Assembly (NCBI GenBank): GCA_026987075.1
Contig: JALSNI010000025.1
Span: 1 to 50,205, forward strand
Direction of reading: 5' to 3'
Origin: Persephonella sp.
GTDB lineage: Bacteria; Aquificota; Aquificia; Aquificales; Hydrogenothermaceae
Length of the DNA stretch: 50,205 nt
Below the pieces are notes generated by a model. It was not told the DNA's origin, searched no databases, and was given only the letters and a program-made list of their open reading frames with translations. How positions within the stretch are numbered: the stretch's first letter is position 1; each line of letters opens with the position of its first letter. Positions 35,103 to 45,071 of the stretch are shown here, in pieces. A program made the position numbers and the translations under genes.

Positions 35103-37160
35103 ATGCGACATCTAATTACTCTTTTAATCTTCATGTTTTACTTGGGAGTATCTTTTGCAGATGAAGACCCTATTATGAAAAAAAGATTAATCTCAAACCT
35201 TGAGATTGTGTTGGGAGACGCTTCTAAGGATACACTGTCAATATATGATCTCAGAGGAAGAAGGTTAATCGCTGGTATATCTGTTAAGATAGCTCCAAAA
35301 TACAACCGTAAAGACGAAGTAGGCGCTGGTAATGTATTGGGAAACTATAGAGATGAAATTGTGGTCGGTTTCGGTAAAGAGAGAAAAGAGAAAAAATCCT
35401 TTAGAGGAAAGATAGTTATTTACTCACCAAGAGACTTTCATATCATAAGAAGTTTTAACATTGGATTTAGTGGATACGACGACCTTACTGTTGGAAATGT
35501 TATCCCGGACAAAAATGGTTATGACGAAATCATAATTGGCAGTGCTTATAGAGACACTCTAGAAGTTTATAACTCTGCAGGAAGGAAACTTGCCAGTGCT
35601 AACGTTGAATACCAGAGGTACGACAGGATAGCTTCTGGTGATGTGGATGGTGACGGAATCAACGAGATTTTGTTAGGTGATGCTTCCAGAGACAGCATAA
35701 GGATTTTTAAGTTTTCTAATGGTGCATTGGTAGAAGTATCTTCATTCCTAACAGAGAAACCTTTCAGCCGTGAAGATGACGTGGGAGCTGGTGATGTAGA
35801 TGGTGACGGTATTGATGAAATTATTTTCTTTGAGAATCCCAATACTATTAGAATTTACGACTTTCAGGGAGGAGAAAAATATTTATCAAAAACAGTTAAA
35901 TACGGCAAGTACTCCCATGTTTCTGTTGGAGACCTCAACTCAGATGGAAAAGCAGAAATTGTTATAGCTAATGCAAAAGATGACCTTATTCATGTGTATG
36001 ATATGAATGGAACAGAGCTTGGAAGAATAAACGCTGGAATTGAAAGGTACGACAGAATAGCCCTTGTAGATTACTATGGGGATTCATTGGTAGTAGGGAA
36101 ACCAAGGGGGCCAATACCTGTAACAATTAAAAATCAGGTCATAGCAGTGTTAAGCGAACCTCCAAAAGAAAAAAGCCTTTTTGGAAATCCAGAAAAATCA
36201 GGAGGTATATTTTACAGCTCTTACAAAAATCAGCAACAGCAGACAACACAGCAAACAGTGACTGCAATATCAAGCTTTACATTTTCTGCAGGTCTGCAAG
36301 CCCAGGTAGGAAGCTTGAGCATAGGAGGGGCAAAAATGTCCCTGAAATACCAACTTAGCAGATATTCTGAAAGAACCAGAGGTACAACTTTGCAAACCAC
36401 CATAGGTCAAAATATGATAGCAGATAACTATGAAGATAGACTATTTGCCATAACATCTACTTATCATCTGTATGAATATCCAATTATCAGTCCCAGAAAC
36501 TTAGCTGTAAAAAATGGAAAACAGCAGTATGTACTTGTTTCTGTTCCCGTCTCTCTCCAGACAAACACTATAGGTATTTACAAATCAAACACACATATTA
36601 ACGGATATGTTGCCACATATCCAGAAACAAAAAGAAAACTGTACCATTACTCACGGGACAATCAGATTGCAGAATGGGTGGTGGACATAACATGTACAGG
36701 AACAGAAGGATACTTCGCCCAAAAAAACGGAACAGTTAACATCTCGAAAACAAAAACAACCCATGAAATCAGTATCGGATTTACAGCAGGTGGAGGTCTG
36801 CCAGGAATAGCAAAAGTAAAGGAAAGTTTCAAAGGGAACTATTCAAACACCAAAATCAGCACTTACAAAGTGGCATTTGAAGAAACGACAAATATAAGTT
36901 TCAAATACGAAGGACAATTCCCTGGCTGTGGAGACCCTAATAAACATTACAAAATAGGAGCAGTTTTGTATTACGACAGCGTAGACGGACATCTGATATT
37001 AGATTACTATGTTCCACAAAAGGGCAGTTACTACAAAAAACCATCAGTAAAGATACCTGCTAAACCTCTCTTGCTTGATAAAAATGGAAGACTGTTACTT
37101 CAAAAGATACAGATCAGAAAAATCAAAATCAGACCAGAACTGCTCAAACGCCATTTCTAA
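35103..37160 (+). CDS. exported FG-GAP/VCBS-repeat protein with unrecognised C-terminal domain
   Basis: 685 residues. Signal peptide (1-19, cleaved near SFAD), then a repeat region (about 32-345) that looks like a beta-propeller. Calcium-type motifs in it include GDVDGDGINEI (179-189), GDVDGDGIDEI (230-240) and GDLNSDGKAEI (276-286), with weaker copies before and after. The C-terminal half (about 370-670) is rich in Ser/Thr/Tyr and beta-prone, with a lone pair of Cys (VDITCTGTEG and PGCGDP), and I do not recognise it. AAAGGAGG lies before the ATG. It is likely at the cell surface or secreted. Its neighbours give no clear partner. Confidence 0.78.
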   Translation: MRHLITLLIFMFYLGVSFADEDPIMKKRLISNLEIVLGDASKDTLSIYDLRGRRLIAGISVKIAPKYNRKDEVGAGNVLGNYRDEIVVGFGKERKEKKSFRGKIVIYSPRDFHIIRSFNIGFSGYDDLTVGNVIPDKNGYDEIIIGSAYRDTLEVYNSAGRKLASANVEYQRYDRIASGDVDGDGINEILLGDASRDSIRIFKFSNGALVEVSSFLTEKPFSREDDVGAGDVDGDGIDEIIFFENPNTIRIYDFQGGEKYLSKTVKYGKYSHVSVGDLNSDGKAEIVIANAKDDLIHVYDMNGTELGRINAGIERYDRIALVDYYGDSLVVGKPRGPIPVTIKNQVIAVLSEPPKEKSLFGNPEKSGGIFYSSYKNQQQQTTQQTVTAISSFTFSAGLQAQVGSLSIGGAKMSLKYQLSRYSERTRGTTLQTTIGQNMIADNYEDRLFAITSTYHLYEYPIISPRNLAVKNGKQQYVLVSVPVSLQTNTIGIYKSNTHINGYVATYPETKRKLYHYSRDNQIAEWVVDITCTGTEGYFAQKNGTVNISKTKTTHEISIGFTAGGGLPGIAKVKESFKGNYSNTKISTYKVAFEETTNISFKYEGQFPGCGDPNKHYKIGAVLYYDSVDGHLILDYYVPQKGSYYKKPSVKIPAKPLLLDKNGRLLLQKIQIRKIKIRPELLKRHF

Positions 37161-37165
37161 AATCT

Positions 37166-37184
37166 GGGGGGATTAATTCCCCCT
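37166..37184. terminator. bidirectional terminator between the VCBS gene and aat
   Basis: GGGGGA, loop TTAAT, TCCCCC in the 22-base gap between convergent stops. The stem is GC-rich; T-rich sequence is short on either side. Confidence 0.65.
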
Positions 37185-37854
37185 ACTTCCATTTTCCTGA
37201 CTTTGTAGGTTTTTTCAAAGACTGCCTGAGCCTATCTAAAAACTCTTTGCGAGATATTTCCACAGCTCCAAATCTTGCCATGTGAGGTGTTGACTGCTGA
37301 CAGTCTATCAGGTCAAAATTCCACTGTTTTAGTTTTTCAACCAGATACACAAAGGCAACCTTTGAAGCATCAGAAACAGTATGAAACATAGATTCCCCAA
37401 AAAACACACCTCCAAGAGAAACCCCGTAAAGCCCTCCAACAAGCTCTCCCTCTTTATACACTTCAACACTGTGGGCAAAACCAAGTCTGTGAAGCTCTGT
37501 ATATGCTTTTATCATCTCAGGTGTTATCCATGTGCCTGCCTGTCCCTTCCTTTTCACTGAAGCACACATATTTATTACCCTTTCAAAATCTGTATCAAAC
37601 TTTATCTCAAATATTTTTTTCTTCAAAATCTTTTTCAGACTTCTTGACACTCTTAGATTCTGTGGAAACAGAACCATCCTCGGGTCAGGAGACCACCACA
37701 AAACAGGCTCTCCTTCTGAATACCACGGAAATATACCTAAAGAATACGCAAAAATCAGTCTTTCTGGAGACAGGTCTCCTCCAACTGCAAGAGGATAATC
37801 TCCCGGAGCATTTTCAGGGTCAGGAAACCATATTTCGCTGTCTAACAGTATCAC
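37183..37854 (-). CDS. aat: leucyl/phenylalanyl-tRNA--protein transferase
   Basis: 223 residues, full length. It adds Leu or Phe from tRNA to proteins with N-terminal Arg or Lys, marking them for the Clp system (N-degron pathway). Seen: FPDPENAPGDYPLAVGGDLSPERLIFAYSLGIFPWYSEG (in part), WWSPDPRMVLFP, GTWITPEMIKAY, GLYGVSLGGVFFGESMF and IDCQQSTPHMARFGA. It is a core gene within the accessory stretch. ClpC is encoded in this window but the adaptor ClpS is not. Confidence 0.96.
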   Translation of the reverse strand: MILLDSEIWFPDPENAPGDYPLAVGGDLSPERLIFAYSLGIFPWYSEGEPVLWWSPDPRMVLFPQNLRVSRSLKKILKKKIFEIKFDTDFERVINMCASVKRKGQAGTWITPEMIKAYTELHRLGFAHSVEVYKEGELVGGLYGVSLGGVFFGESMFHTVSDASKVAFVYLVEKLKQWNFDLIDCQQSTPHMARFGAVEISRKEFLDRLRQSLKKPTKSGKWK

Positions 37855-37865
37855 TGATAATATCC

Positions 37866-38111
37866 CTATAAGAACTGATTAACTGCACTATTCCTCCCTG
37901 CCATAACCAATTCTTTTCCGTCTAAAAATTGTACTATATTAGCTTCCCTGATATATTCTTCCTTTTCGTTTAACTTTGAGATGTAAAAGCCTTTAGGTTT
38001 TCCTATCTTATTTTCCGCTTTACATATAAAAATTACAACAAGCTTTACAAAGCTTTCAAAGGATCCTACCCGATAAATTAGTTTAACTATATATAGTAGT
38101 TTAATGCAGTC
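37866..38111 (-). pseudogene. remnant of a protein-coding gene without a start
   Basis: On the minus strand an open frame of 81 codons runs to a TAG at 37866 and reads as normal protein in its last 65 codons (for example NKIGKPKGFYISKLNEKEE and NIVQFLDGKELVMAGRN). It has no ATG near its 5' end; an in-frame TAA lies at 38112-38114. It looks like the 3' end of a lost gene. I do not recognise the family. The rest of the 37855-38265 gap is AT-rich with no other gene. Confidence 0.45.
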
Positions 38112-38236
38112 TTATATCCTTATGCCTTATATATTTAGCAACTGTTAAAGGCTTAGCTCATTTCCAAACAAAAATAACTTATGGTTGAAATTTGAATTTT
38201 ATTTTTACTTTACAATAAAATTTAATTTTTGAATAA

Positions 38237-38252
38237 GGGGTCTAAATCCCCC
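38237..38252 (-). terminator. weak hairpin after the large helicase gene
   Basis: GGGG (38237-38240) and CCCCC (38248-38252) flank a short AT loop 14 bases after the helicase stop, and A/T-rich sequence follows. Short stem, so tentative. Confidence 0.4.
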
Positions 38253-38265
38253 ATATAAATACAAA

Positions 38266-41200
38266 CTATCTGAGGCTAAGAGCTTTTGAAGCTAAGATTC
38301 TTTGAAGTTTTCCAGCGTAAAACTGATTTGTAGGGTGTAAAAGACATATAGGACAAACAGTATCAGGAGAACAAATGCATTCATCTGCTATCTTTTTGGC
38401 TTCTTCTAAAACTTTCTCAAAATTTTCGTAAATTTCTTCTATAAAGCCAGCTCCAGCAGGAACACTGTCGTATAAAATTAAGTTAAAATCTTCCCTATTT
38501 CCATTTAGTCTTATCATCCCATTTATGTCTTCTCTTTTTATATCAAGAGCAGAAGATGCTCCTTCAAGAATTGCATATAACAACGATAGATAAACTGAAA
38601 ACGGATCTCCTTTAGCTTTATCTATTAACTCTAGCTTTATTCTTAAAGGAGGATGGATAAATAAAATATCTGTATAAAATCTATATCCTAGATTAACAAA
38701 TTTATTCTCTAAATTTTCTTTTCTTATGTGGTTTTGGCTATACATGCCAAAAGAAATTCCTCTCTTAAGGTCTACTCTTCGACTATCTGATGTGTTTAAT
38801 GTAACAATAGTTCCTCTATTATATGCTGATAATACAAATCCTTTCTTTTCTTTAGGTTCTTTAAATCTGTCTCCTTTTGATGAAAAGAACGACTGCCTGC
38901 GACTTAAATTAATAGGTTTAAAATCTCTATCCATATCTCCTACAGGGATAAAAAGTTTTTGACCTTTTGAAAGTCTTTCAACTTCGCTATAGGTCCTAGA
39001 ATTTAATATACTTTTAACATCTTGTTTGCTTTTAACATTCAATAAGCTGAAAAGATTTCTTGTTTCAAATCCTCTTGGAACTAAATATCTATCTTTTATG
39101 AAATTTTGGGTTTTTTTACAAACTGGACACTCTTCATATTCTAAAGGAGATCTTGAATCTGAAAAATAAAGACAGTTCCTACAGTAAAAATAATGATACA
39201 GTTCTGAACTTTCTTCTATAGGACCTAATCCCTTTAGTATTTTAACATTTGTAGCCATCACCATCTTACCAGCTACTATGACTCTTTCTCCCGGTGCATA
39301 TTCTCCAATAGCGAGATCCAGTCCTCTATCAAGCTGAACTACTGAAGAAAAGCTCCTTTCTTTCCCTCCATGAAGTTTAATTTTTGCACCTTTAACTTCC
39401 AAAGATGCTATGTCAACAGGAAATCCGTATTTAGGTATAAATACTTTTCTGCTGAAAAAGGTTATTATATCTTGGCTGTAAATTTCATTTAGATTTTCTT
39501 CATAAATTTTAACGAGGTCTTCTAAAAAAGATTTTCTTTTGTTTTCTTCATCAGATAGACCTTTTCTCCTTAATTTTTTCTTTAAATCTGCTAATTCATA
39601 TTCAAGCCCATCAATAGCATCATTTATCTCTTTAATTTCCTCTTCAAGCTCTTTATGTATTTTCTCCAAAAGTGCTTTACTATTGCCGTCTTCTATACTT
39701 GGTATTTTCCCGTCCCACCACTGCCATGTATCTACTCCAAATTCAGAGCTTAAAGTATGATCATTTAAAATTTTCTTTAACTCGTTTTTTATATTTTCTG
39801 GATGTGAATCTACATAAGATTTAAACTTATTGAAATGATCAATAAAATCCGAAATTTTGATTCTATCATAATCAGCAAAATTGTTTCTTAAATAATGAGA
39901 AAGTACTACCGCATTGAAGTGCCTTAATATAATTCTTTTATTGTTATCCTTTATGATCGGAGGTTTTATTTCTCCTTTTATCATCCTTAATGGATTTTCA
40001 AATACCTTTAAATCATGCGGTCTATTTAACGCGTAAGAAACTATTAATGCTGCGGATTTTGAACTCCTTCCTGCTCTTCCTGCTCTTTGAACATAGTTAT
40101 CAGGTCTTAGAGGAATATTATGCATATACACAACCTGTAGATCTCCCAGGTTGACCCCAAGCTCAAAAGTGGTACTACAGCTTAGAATATTTATCTTCCC
40201 TTCCGAAAAATCGTCTTGGACAATTTTCCCGTATTCCGTGGATAATTGAGCTGTATGTTCTTCAACTCTCACTTTCTTTTTTAAAGCATCTTTACAGTTT
40301 AAATTTCTAAATAATCTTAATAAGTACACAGCTTTAGGAATTTCCTGATTACTTACTTTTTTTAAGGTACCGCTACATTTATCCTGAGGACATGTACCTT
40401 TTAAATTCCAAGGAGTTACTTTCCTGCAGGTATCGCATCTGTAAACTTCATCTACTTTACTTACAAACCATGTATCAAACACTTTTGGTTCATCTAAAAA
40501 GTATCCTCTTTCTGGGTCAAAAACGAATAGAGTTCCCAGTCTATTTTCTATAAATGCCGGAAATATCTGCTTTAAAATTTCCTTTAACTCATCATCAGTT
40601 AAGCTATTTCCAGATTTATCATTTAAAGTTTTCTTTAAAAGCCTAAAAACATATCCTGTTCTTTCAGGTACCCATATATCAATCCCTAAGTGTTCTCCCG
40701 TCCTCCTTGTAGTTGGAGGAGTTCCTTCTTCCCATATACTTCTTGCAAAACCGGTAAAAAGATTATGAAAATTATTTGTAACTTTGTATTTTCTAATGTA
40801 TCCATAGATATAATAAATAAAATTTTTTAATTCTTCATTGCTGAAATAATTTTTTAAATCTGTCTCTTTCAATTCCTTTAATAATGCCTCTTCTATACTT
40901 TTGTCTAACCTGTATTTTACTAAACCTGTACTTTCAAATGCTTCCTCTTTAAAAAACATAAAATCCTTTAATATTTCAAGCTTAAATCTTTTTATTTCCT
41001 CTTCTTTGTCAGCTTCTGTAGGTTTTTTACTGAAACCGCTCAGTACACAACTTTTACAATTTTCTGCAAGTGTTTTTAATAAAATATCTTTTTCACTTTC
41101 TGCAATTTGATTGTACATAATCTGGTCAGTCCATCTTTCGTTGTAGAACTTCTGAAAAAATGGAGCAAAAAATGCAGCATCTCTTCTGCTGTCAGAAAAA

Positions 41201-43140
41201 ATTATGATTTTTCTTTCTTTAGGAAATTCTGAAACATCTACTAAATCTTTATATACAGATTCTAAAGAAACAGCCTGTGGATACTCATCAGGCGGAGTAA
41301 AGAAACTCACCCATCTACCTTTCTTATAATGTTTTCCGGCAATACCACAAGATGGACATTTGTTAGGCTGGTTATATGGACTGTCTTCCGGTATTAATTC
41401 ATAAGCATAGAAGGGTTTATCTGTACCTTCAGATAAAGGTTTGATAATACCTGTTTTTGGGTCAAAATCAATTTCTCTTCCGTCTCTACCTATTTTAAAG
41501 TCTATGTCATTATCTTTCTTAATAGGTATTTTAGAAATGTATATGTAAGACCTTCTTACTTCCATTTCGAGTCTAAATGGATCCTCTAAAAGCTCAGGTT
41601 CTATATCAATATATAGATTCCCATCAGATTTTCTCTTTTTGTAACCTGTAATAAACATTTCACCACAGTTTTTACAAGTAGTTAGTTGATAGACCTTTCT
41701 ATTTTCATGCTCTAATTTTTTTTGGAAAAATACTTCTCCTATTTCTCCACTGTCTTCTATTGTTCCAAAAATACCTTCTAAAGACCTGATAAAAATGTGG
41801 AATTTCACATCTAACAGCCTTATTTCATTCCCTTTTCTTTTTTTCTTTGCTTTGTATAAAAGGTCTATAAATGCTAAAAGTTGCTCTTCGTCTAAAAGTG
41901 GAGTGTATTTTGTAGAAACTGCAGTTATAAAATCTTCTAAAGGAACTACTTTTTCTGTTTTTAAATATTCTCTTATAAGCCTATATCCTTGATAGTTTTT
42001 AAAAAATGCAAAAAGCATTTCTTCTTTTGTTCCTGCTCTGTAAAGTTCACTAATAGATTTCAACCCTAAAAGATAATTTTTAAAATCCATATCGCTTAGT
42101 TCATAGTATTTATTCAGTATTTCTATGAAGTCTAAAGAGTTGTACCAAAGAGTAGCAGTAGGATCATCTATTTCTATATCTTCTCTGTAAACAGGTAAAA
42201 TAACATCTTCTTTTTTAAATTCCTCTCCAAATAATCTTGACGCAAAATCAGCAGATTTTTCTAAATCTTCTTCTGTTCCTCTTCCCATTGTAGCACTTGC
42301 ACCTATGCAAAGAGGCTTTTCTTTAAAAGCATTAATCTTTAATCTTCTTAATAGATACCCTACTTCTGTACCTTTTGCCCCGTCGTAGATGTGAACCTCG
42401 TCAAGTACTATAAATTTCCACCGTCCTCCATGGAATAAAGGAGTATCTTTAGGTCTTAAAAGTAAAAATTCAAGCATAGAATAGTTTGTAATCAGAATAT
42501 CAGGTATTTCCTCAAGAATTTCCTCTCTTGTTATAAGTTCCTCAGGACACGCCTTTTTTAGGTTACTGTACTCTTTTTTACTCATCCAATCTTTTGTATA
42601 TGGAGTATCACCTGTATATCTTCCAAAAGTTATTCCTGTGCCAGATAAAGTATCTCTTAGCTCTTGAAGCTGGTCATTGACAAGAGCATTCATAGGATAG
42701 AGAAAAATCGCTTTAACTCCTTTTGTATCTATTCCTTTGGCATTTAACTGGTCTTTTAGCTTAAGTATGTAGTCAAATACGGGAATTAAAAAAGCTTTTG
42801 TCTTACCCGAAGCTGTTCCTGTAGAGATTAAAGTATTTCTATTATTTTTTACTACATTTAATATTACATCCTCCTGGTGCTGTCTAAGATGTAAATCTGG
42901 ATATATATCTTTTAGTTTTGGATGTAAAATTCCATCCTCAACTAACTGCTCTACAGTTTTTCCTTTTTCGTACTCTAAGGATAACTGGAGGTATGGACCT
43001 TTCACATATCTTGACGGGTCTTTAGCTTTAAATATCTTATCATTTAAATCTTTATACCTTGTTTCCCAAAAGGTCTCTAGATAACCAACATAAACATCCT
43101 GCAAATTTTTGTAAACAGTTAAAGGATTTAATACTTTCAT
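38266..43140 (-). CDS. large superfamily-2 helicase with Zn-ribbons and C-terminal DUF1998-like domain
   Basis: 1624 residues. Helicase motifs: I GTASGKT (108-114), Ia LYPMNALVNDQ (148-158), NYSMLEFLLLRP, II DEVH (247-250), III SAT (282-284). After a long insertion comes a segment with FSDSRRDAAFFAPFF, then V STTFELGVNLG and VI QRAGRAGR. Cys pairs form likely zinc ribbons: CKNCGEMF, CPSCGIAG, CDTCRKV...CPQDKCSG, and CRNC...CPVCKK. The C terminus (DSVPAGAGFIEEIYENF...CICSPDTVCPICL) is the DUF1998 Cys motif. This architecture occurs in MrfA-type repair helicases and in DISARM, Dpd and Druantia defence proteins. Its ATG overlaps the stop of the upstream 644-residue gene by four bases. Confidence 0.88.
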   Translation of the reverse strand: MKVLNPLTVYKNLQDVYVGYLETFWETRYKDLNDKIFKAKDPSRYVKGPYLQLSLEYEKGKTVEQLVEDGILHPKLKDIYPDLHLRQHQEDVILNVVKNNRNTLISTGTASGKTKAFLIPVFDYILKLKDQLNAKGIDTKGVKAIFLYPMNALVNDQLQELRDTLSGTGITFGRYTGDTPYTKDWMSKKEYSNLKKACPEELITREEILEEIPDILITNYSMLEFLLLRPKDTPLFHGGRWKFIVLDEVHIYDGAKGTEVGYLLRRLKINAFKEKPLCIGASATMGRGTEEDLEKSADFASRLFGEEFKKEDVILPVYREDIEIDDPTATLWYNSLDFIEILNKYYELSDMDFKNYLLGLKSISELYRAGTKEEMLFAFFKNYQGYRLIREYLKTEKVVPLEDFITAVSTKYTPLLDEEQLLAFIDLLYKAKKKRKGNEIRLLDVKFHIFIRSLEGIFGTIEDSGEIGEVFFQKKLEHENRKVYQLTTCKNCGEMFITGYKKRKSDGNLYIDIEPELLEDPFRLEMEVRRSYIYISKIPIKKDNDIDFKIGRDGREIDFDPKTGIIKPLSEGTDKPFYAYELIPEDSPYNQPNKCPSCGIAGKHYKKGRWVSFFTPPDEYPQAVSLESVYKDLVDVSEFPKERKIIIFSDSRRDAAFFAPFFQKFYNERWTDQIMYNQIAESEKDILLKTLAENCKSCVLSGFSKKPTEADKEEEIKRFKLEILKDFMFFKEEAFESTGLVKYRLDKSIEEALLKELKETDLKNYFSNEELKNFIYYIYGYIRKYKVTNNFHNLFTGFARSIWEEGTPPTTRRTGEHLGIDIWVPERTGYVFRLLKKTLNDKSGNSLTDDELKEILKQIFPAFIENRLGTLFVFDPERGYFLDEPKVFDTWFVSKVDEVYRCDTCRKVTPWNLKGTCPQDKCSGTLKKVSNQEIPKAVYLLRLFRNLNCKDALKKKVRVEEHTAQLSTEYGKIVQDDFSEGKINILSCSTTFELGVNLGDLQVVYMHNIPLRPDNYVQRAGRAGRSSKSAALIVSYALNRPHDLKVFENPLRMIKGEIKPPIIKDNNKRIILRHFNAVVLSHYLRNNFADYDRIKISDFIDHFNKFKSYVDSHPENIKNELKKILNDHTLSSEFGVDTWQWWDGKIPSIEDGNSKALLEKIHKELEEEIKEINDAIDGLEYELADLKKKLRRKGLSDEENKRKSFLEDLVKIYEENLNEIYSQDIITFFSRKVFIPKYGFPVDIASLEVKGAKIKLHGGKERSFSSVVQLDRGLDLAIGEYAPGERVIVAGKMVMATNVKILKGLGPIEESSELYHYFYCRNCLYFSDSRSPLEYEECPVCKKTQNFIKDRYLVPRGFETRNLFSLLNVKSKQDVKSILNSRTYSEVERLSKGQKLFIPVGDMDRDFKPINLSRRQSFFSSKGDRFKEPKEKKGFVLSAYNRGTIVTLNTSDSRRVDLKRGISFGMYSQNHIRKENLENKFVNLGYRFYTDILFIHPPLRIKLELIDKAKGDPFSVYLSLLYAILEGASSALDIKREDINGMIRLNGNREDFNLILYDSVPAGAGFIEEIYENFEKVLEEAKKIADECICSPDTVCPICLLHPTNQFYAGKLQRILASKALSLR

Positions 43141-45071
43141 TTTTTATCCTCCAAATAAAAATATCTATTTAGTAGTGCCCCGAACTCACGACTATTTAAT
43201 AGTTTTCTTGCAGTTTCATTATGGCAGTATCTTCCTTTATTCAGAAATTCTTCAAGCTCTTTAAGTAATTTCTTTGGTTCTACATTTTCTTTAATGTTCA
43301 ATATTTTTTTTAGAAAAAAAAATAAAGTTCTTTCTATTCTTAGATTTATTGGAAGATTTTGTTTTAATTTAAACCTTGGAAGATTGTATTTATAAACCAC
43401 TCCTATGCAATAGTGCATTGCTACTTCTCTAAATTTTTTAAAGGGACATATATTTTTATCTTTTCCTTCTAAAAATATGCAGTCTATTGGAATCTTTTCG
43501 CGAGGAAGATACAAGCAAACTTTTATAGGAAATACCAAATACTTTAAGTACGGAGATAAATCTATATTTATTTGCCCACTCTTTCTTACTTCAAATGTAA
43601 CTATAAAAAATCCACAATTATTAAATAGTTTTACATAAGTTTTATCTACAATTTCGCTATTTTTTATATTTACTTTCAGTATATTTTCTTCTATTTTTGT
43701 TTTTTCTTTATCTATATAGACAATTTCTACTTTAAACCTACCAAAAGACTCTTCTATAATCTCTCCCATTTTGTATATTTTATTTTTATATTTTATATGG
43801 AAGTTCCCCAAAAGACGTGGTTTCTCTTTACAAACATAAATGACTTTTTCTTTAGAATAAACTTGAAATTTTTCAGATTCAGACAGCGATTCCTTAGATC
43901 TATTAACCGTATAGTTTAATATATATTTACCTTCTTCTGAAAATTCATTTTTTTTCATTAAATCATTACTATCATAAACTTCCTCAGAAGGAGTAATTAA
44001 AGTTAAAGTTAAAAACTCCTGTCTATGAAAATCAATTTTTATTTTGTTATAGAAGACAACACCTTCTTTATATAGAGGTTTTAAGTATGGGATTTTTTCT
44101 CCTTGTATATTTATATATTTAGATATATTTTCCTTATATACATATAGTCTATAATTTTTTATCTCTTCATTGTTTAATGGATAGTTAAAAACCTCATATA
44201 TTAGGTAAGGAGGATCTTCATATCTTATAAAGTTGTAGTTGTCGTCTAATGAAGTTCTAACATCATTTTTAAGTACTATATAATAAGGCTGTTTTGTGAG
44301 AACTATTTCCTTTTTTTCTTGGTTAAAAAGCGGTTTTATTCTTTTTCCTTCTGCATCAAAAAAAGCCATCTCTTTTCCAGATCTCTTCAAGGAATCGCAA
44401 ATAGTAATTTTGCTGTTTTCTATACTAAGACATTTTCTTTTTTGTCCTTTTAATTCTTCTTTCTTCCTTTTGAAATTTACGACTATCTTCCCAAACCAAT
44501 CCGGGAAGCTGTAAACATCTAACTCCTCGTTCCATATTTCAAATATCTCTTTTATAATATCTTTAAATTTTGGAATAAGAGCTTTTTGGTATAAAGCATA
44601 ATCTATAACGTGCGTTCCTAACGTTTCAAAATTAAAATAGTTTTGTAAGGTTTCTTTATTAAAGGTATCTATGTCTTCTAAATTGCCGTTTAGCTCCTTA
44701 TAAAGTTTGTAAACGACATTTAAATAATTCTCGGCATAAGGCTTAGGTATAAAAACATGTATCAATATAAGTTCGATATCTCTGTAAGCTTCTTTATTAA
44801 CTCTGGTAATAGGATAAAAAAGTCCGTAATTTTTTAGAATTTTTTTTAAAGAGTTCATGTATTTATTTGTGTCACTAATTTTTGGTTCCTGACTCCATAT
44901 TGCATGATTTTGATAATTTAGTCCTCTGTATAAAAGAACTAAGAATCTCTTGTAATCAGAATATATATTTTTTAAATTTTTTAATTCTTCTTCATACTGT
45001 TCAATGTCCACCCAAAATTTTGGTAAATCCCAAGCTAGTTTTATTTCTTTTCCTTTGATGCCTTCAGTCAT
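43137..45071 (-). CDS. protein of unknown function, partner of the helicase
   Basis: 644 residues from the ATG at 45071; a TTG four codons earlier is less likely because GGGGGG lies five bases before the ATG. I do not recognise it. It has no signal peptide, membrane segment or known motif. The N-terminal 200 residues look helical (Tyr/Lys/Leu-rich), residues about 215-520 look beta-rich with many short strands, and the end is helical again. Cys and His are scattered, including CPFKKFREVAMHYC. Overlaps at both ends (eight bases with the restored PLD frame, four with the helicase) show it is part of one operon. Confidence 0.75.
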   Translation of the reverse strand: MTEGIKGKEIKLAWDLPKFWVDIEQYEEELKNLKNIYSDYKRFLVLLYRGLNYQNHAIWSQEPKISDTNKYMNSLKKILKNYGLFYPITRVNKEAYRDIELILIHVFIPKPYAENYLNVVYKLYKELNGNLEDIDTFNKETLQNYFNFETLGTHVIDYALYQKALIPKFKDIIKEIFEIWNEELDVYSFPDWFGKIVVNFKRKKEELKGQKRKCLSIENSKITICDSLKRSGKEMAFFDAEGKRIKPLFNQEKKEIVLTKQPYYIVLKNDVRTSLDDNYNFIRYEDPPYLIYEVFNYPLNNEEIKNYRLYVYKENISKYINIQGEKIPYLKPLYKEGVVFYNKIKIDFHRQEFLTLTLITPSEEVYDSNDLMKKNEFSEEGKYILNYTVNRSKESLSESEKFQVYSKEKVIYVCKEKPRLLGNFHIKYKNKIYKMGEIIEESFGRFKVEIVYIDKEKTKIEENILKVNIKNSEIVDKTYVKLFNNCGFFIVTFEVRKSGQINIDLSPYLKYLVFPIKVCLYLPREKIPIDCIFLEGKDKNICPFKKFREVAMHYCIGVVYKYNLPRFKLKQNLPINLRIERTLFFFLKKILNIKENVEPKKLLKELEEFLNKGRYCHNETARKLLNSREFGALLNRYFYLEDKK

